A stretch of 64,000 bases of DNA from Paenibacillus marchantiae (GTDB lineage Bacteria > Bacillota > Bacilli > Paenibacillales > Paenibacillaceae): NCBI RefSeq assembly GCF_028771845.1, contig NZ_CP118270.1, forward strand, positions 4,402,001 through 4,466,000, written 5' to 3'. A program made the translations under genes and the position numbers. The notes beneath the pieces are model-generated. The model worked only from the letters and a program-made list of their open reading frames with translations. It had not been told where the DNA came from and did no database searches. This document shows, one piece after another, positions 62,670 to 64,000 of this stretch. Each line of letters begins with the position of its first letter. The stretch's first letter is position 1.

Positions 62670-64000
62670 TTGAACAGGATTTGGTCGAAAGGCGTATCCA
62701 TCTTGCTCGTGTCCATCATGGTTGGAGGTTTGCTGAGCGGTTGCACGAATTCATCAGGAAACGGGGAAGGCGCAGAAGGGGAGAACGGAAGTAAACTCAA
62801 AATCTTGCACAATTGGAATGGCTCAGGCGGATCGGATAATGGGATAACCCCTGTCGAGGAAGTCATCAAAGAGAAAACTGGCGTCACCTTGGAGTGGGAA
62901 TATACGAAAGGCAGCGAGACGGAGAAAGTAAACCAGATTTTCGCCACACAGGATTTGCCGGATATCTACACCGGACCTGCATGGGGCGGCGAGCTGGACG
63001 GGATCATCAAGGCTGCCAAAGAAGGACAGCTGGTAGATATATCCGATAAATTGGGGGATTACCCAAACCTGGCGAAATCCATCGCGAAAGAGAATGTTCC
63101 GCCAGCATTGTATGAAAAAGCGATAGATGCGTATGACGGCAAGAAATATTTACTTTTACAAAATCAGCCCGCAACGAACGAAGACGGCATGGATTGGCTA
63201 TATGGCTTCTATGTTCGCAAAGACATAGCCGAGAAAGTCGGCGTGGATCCTCAGTCTGTCGTGACGAAGGAAGACTTCTATAACTTCCTCCAAAAAATCA
63301 AAGATGCCAACCTGAAGGAGAGCGGTCAGCCCGTGTTTCCACTGGGCGGATTTAGTAACGGATGGTCCGTAGGTATCGGAAACACGATGTTCTATTCCGG
63401 AGCAGGCTATGTAGACAAAGGTGACGGAACGGTAGAACATAACTTTTTCACCAAAGGATACGAAGAATACACGCTGTTCTATCGTAAACTGGTTGAGGAA
63501 GGGCTGATGGACCCCGAAGCCTTTACTCAGACGGATCCTATTGCCAAAGAAAAAATTAATCAAGGACGCATTGCTATCCTTGCCGCACATTATCCGGCCA
63601 TTTTGGACGCCTCCAAAGAATATGTTACTTCACATCCTGGAAGCGATTACATCCCGATCGGACCATTGGAGCGGGCAGATGTTGACCCGAGCCGGCCTGT
63701 TGATCTTGGCATTCAAGGAAACAACGTAACGGCTATCACCAGTAGCTGCAAGGGCGAGTGTGTAGATGCAGCGCTCAAGTTTCTCGATTACATGGCTTCT
63801 GACGAAGGTTTTATGCTGGCCCGGTACGGAGTTCAAGGGGTTCACTGGGATATGAAGGATGGTAAACCTGTACCGAATCAAGAATGGTTCGATAAGTTTA
63901 CAGCAGATCAATCGGGTAAAGTCCGCAAAAACGAGGGCATTTCCATTGGGCTGGAATCGATCACGGGGCTTGACCGGATCAATTCGGCAGCAGGCGGCGA
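62670..64000 (+). CDS. Sugar ABC transporter substrate-binding lipoprotein, 3' partial
   Basis: The frame runs open to the window end, 443 codons being visible. The start is TTG with AAGGAGG 8 bases ahead, giving a signal peptide with lipobox LLSGC at about residues 21-25. The mature part (KILHNWNGSGGSDNGITPVE, LPDIYTGPAWGGELDGII, LYGFYVRKDIAEKVGV) is that of a large LplA-like oligosaccharide-binding protein. It is the binding protein of the mannoside importer whose permeases lie just upstream. Here it follows the permeases, whereas in the other loci it precedes them. Confidence 0.88.
   Translation, partial: MNRIWSKGVSILLVSIMVGGLLSGCTNSSGNGEGAEGENGSKLKILHNWNGSGGSDNGITPVEEVIKEKTGVTLEWEYTKGSETEKVNQIFATQDLPDIYTGPAWGGELDGIIKAAKEGQLVDISDKLGDYPNLAKSIAKENVPPALYEKAIDAYDGKKYLLLQNQPATNEDGMDWLYGFYVRKDIAEKVGVDPQSVVTKEDFYNFLQKIKDANLKESGQPVFPLGGFSNGWSVGIGNTMFYSGAGYVDKGDGTVEHNFFTKGYEEYTLFYRKLVEEGLMDPEAFTQTDPIAKEKINQGRIAILAAHYPAILDASKEYVTSHPGSDYIPIGPLERADVDPSRPVDLGIQGNNVTAITSSCKGECVDAALKFLDYMASDEGFMLARYGVQGVHWDMKDGKPVPNQEWFDKFTADQSGKVRKNEGISIGLESITGLDRINSAAGG

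Noticed and set aside
1..64000. CRISPR arrays, insertion sequences, prophage genes, tRNA or rRNA genes
   Set aside because: No spaced direct repeats, transposase or integrase motifs, or RNA gene signatures were seen on reading the window; the only repeats are terminators and operators.

Overview
The window looks like a chromosomal stretch of a Gram-positive, endospore-forming bacterium of the Paenibacillus type. The signs are strong AGGAGG-like ribosome binding sites with ATG, GTG and TTG starts, a gerA-type germination operon behind a textbook sigma-G promoter, several sugar ABC importers of the LplB/YtcP type, YesM/YesN-like two-component genes, and many secreted or cytoplasmic glycoside hydrolases. 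No rRNA, tRNA, transposase, phage gene or CRISPR array was seen. Almost every operon ends in a clear hairpin terminator, and seven of these share one sequence (AGTCGCC, short loop, GGCGACT or GGCGGCT, then T-run).

Layout. Bases 1-6.5 kb hold an arabinoside utilisation locus: a partial AraC-type regulator, a lipoprotein, two permeases and a GH51 arabinofuranosidase. From 6.5 to 21.9 kb is a mixed block: marR with an MFS pump, the germination operon gerA-B-C order, tetR divergent from an MFS pump, an aldo-keto reductase, a methyltransferase with an FAD oxidoreductase, an aminotransferase with a small unknown protein, a GNAT acetyltransferase, and a GH18-like secreted protein. From 22 to 29.2 kb are an M29 aminopeptidase with tetR and then an SsuABC-like importer with a flavin monooxygenase, probably for organosulfur scavenging. 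From 29.4 to 30.8 kb is an ECF sigma factor with a membrane anti-sigma-like partner. From 31.0 to 34.1 kb is a compact van-like cassette (racemase, soluble VanXY/VanY-like peptidase, VanG/VanC-like D-Ala-D-X ligase). Then come tetR with an HSL-type esterase, metE behind a MET-box-like palindrome, and an MBL-fold protein.

From 39.7 kb to the end are three further carbohydrate loci. The first is an AraC regulator with an importer (40.7-43.8 kb). The second is a two-component system (44.0-46.4 kb) followed by an importer and a secreted GH76 alpha-1,6-mannanase-like enzyme (46.6-51.5 kb). The third is a GntR/LacI-type regulator flanked by a divergent secreted GxGYxYP protein and by an operon of an uncharacterised 734-residue hydrolase-like protein, a GH38 alpha-mannosidase, two permeases and a lipoprotein that runs off the window (51.7-64.0 kb). 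The last two loci together suggest scavenging of an alpha-mannan or mannosylated glycan: the GH76 enzyme cuts outside, importers bring in fragments, and GH38 works in the cytoplasm. The same 20-base operator-like sequence lies over the core promoters on both sides of the GntR/LacI gene.

The most notable items are the van-like cassette without VanRS and with a possible frameshift in its leader, the paired operators of the mannoside locus with its unrecognised hydrolase, the MET-box in front of metE, and the shared terminator family. Functions are assigned by reading motifs and recalling families; no database search was possible.
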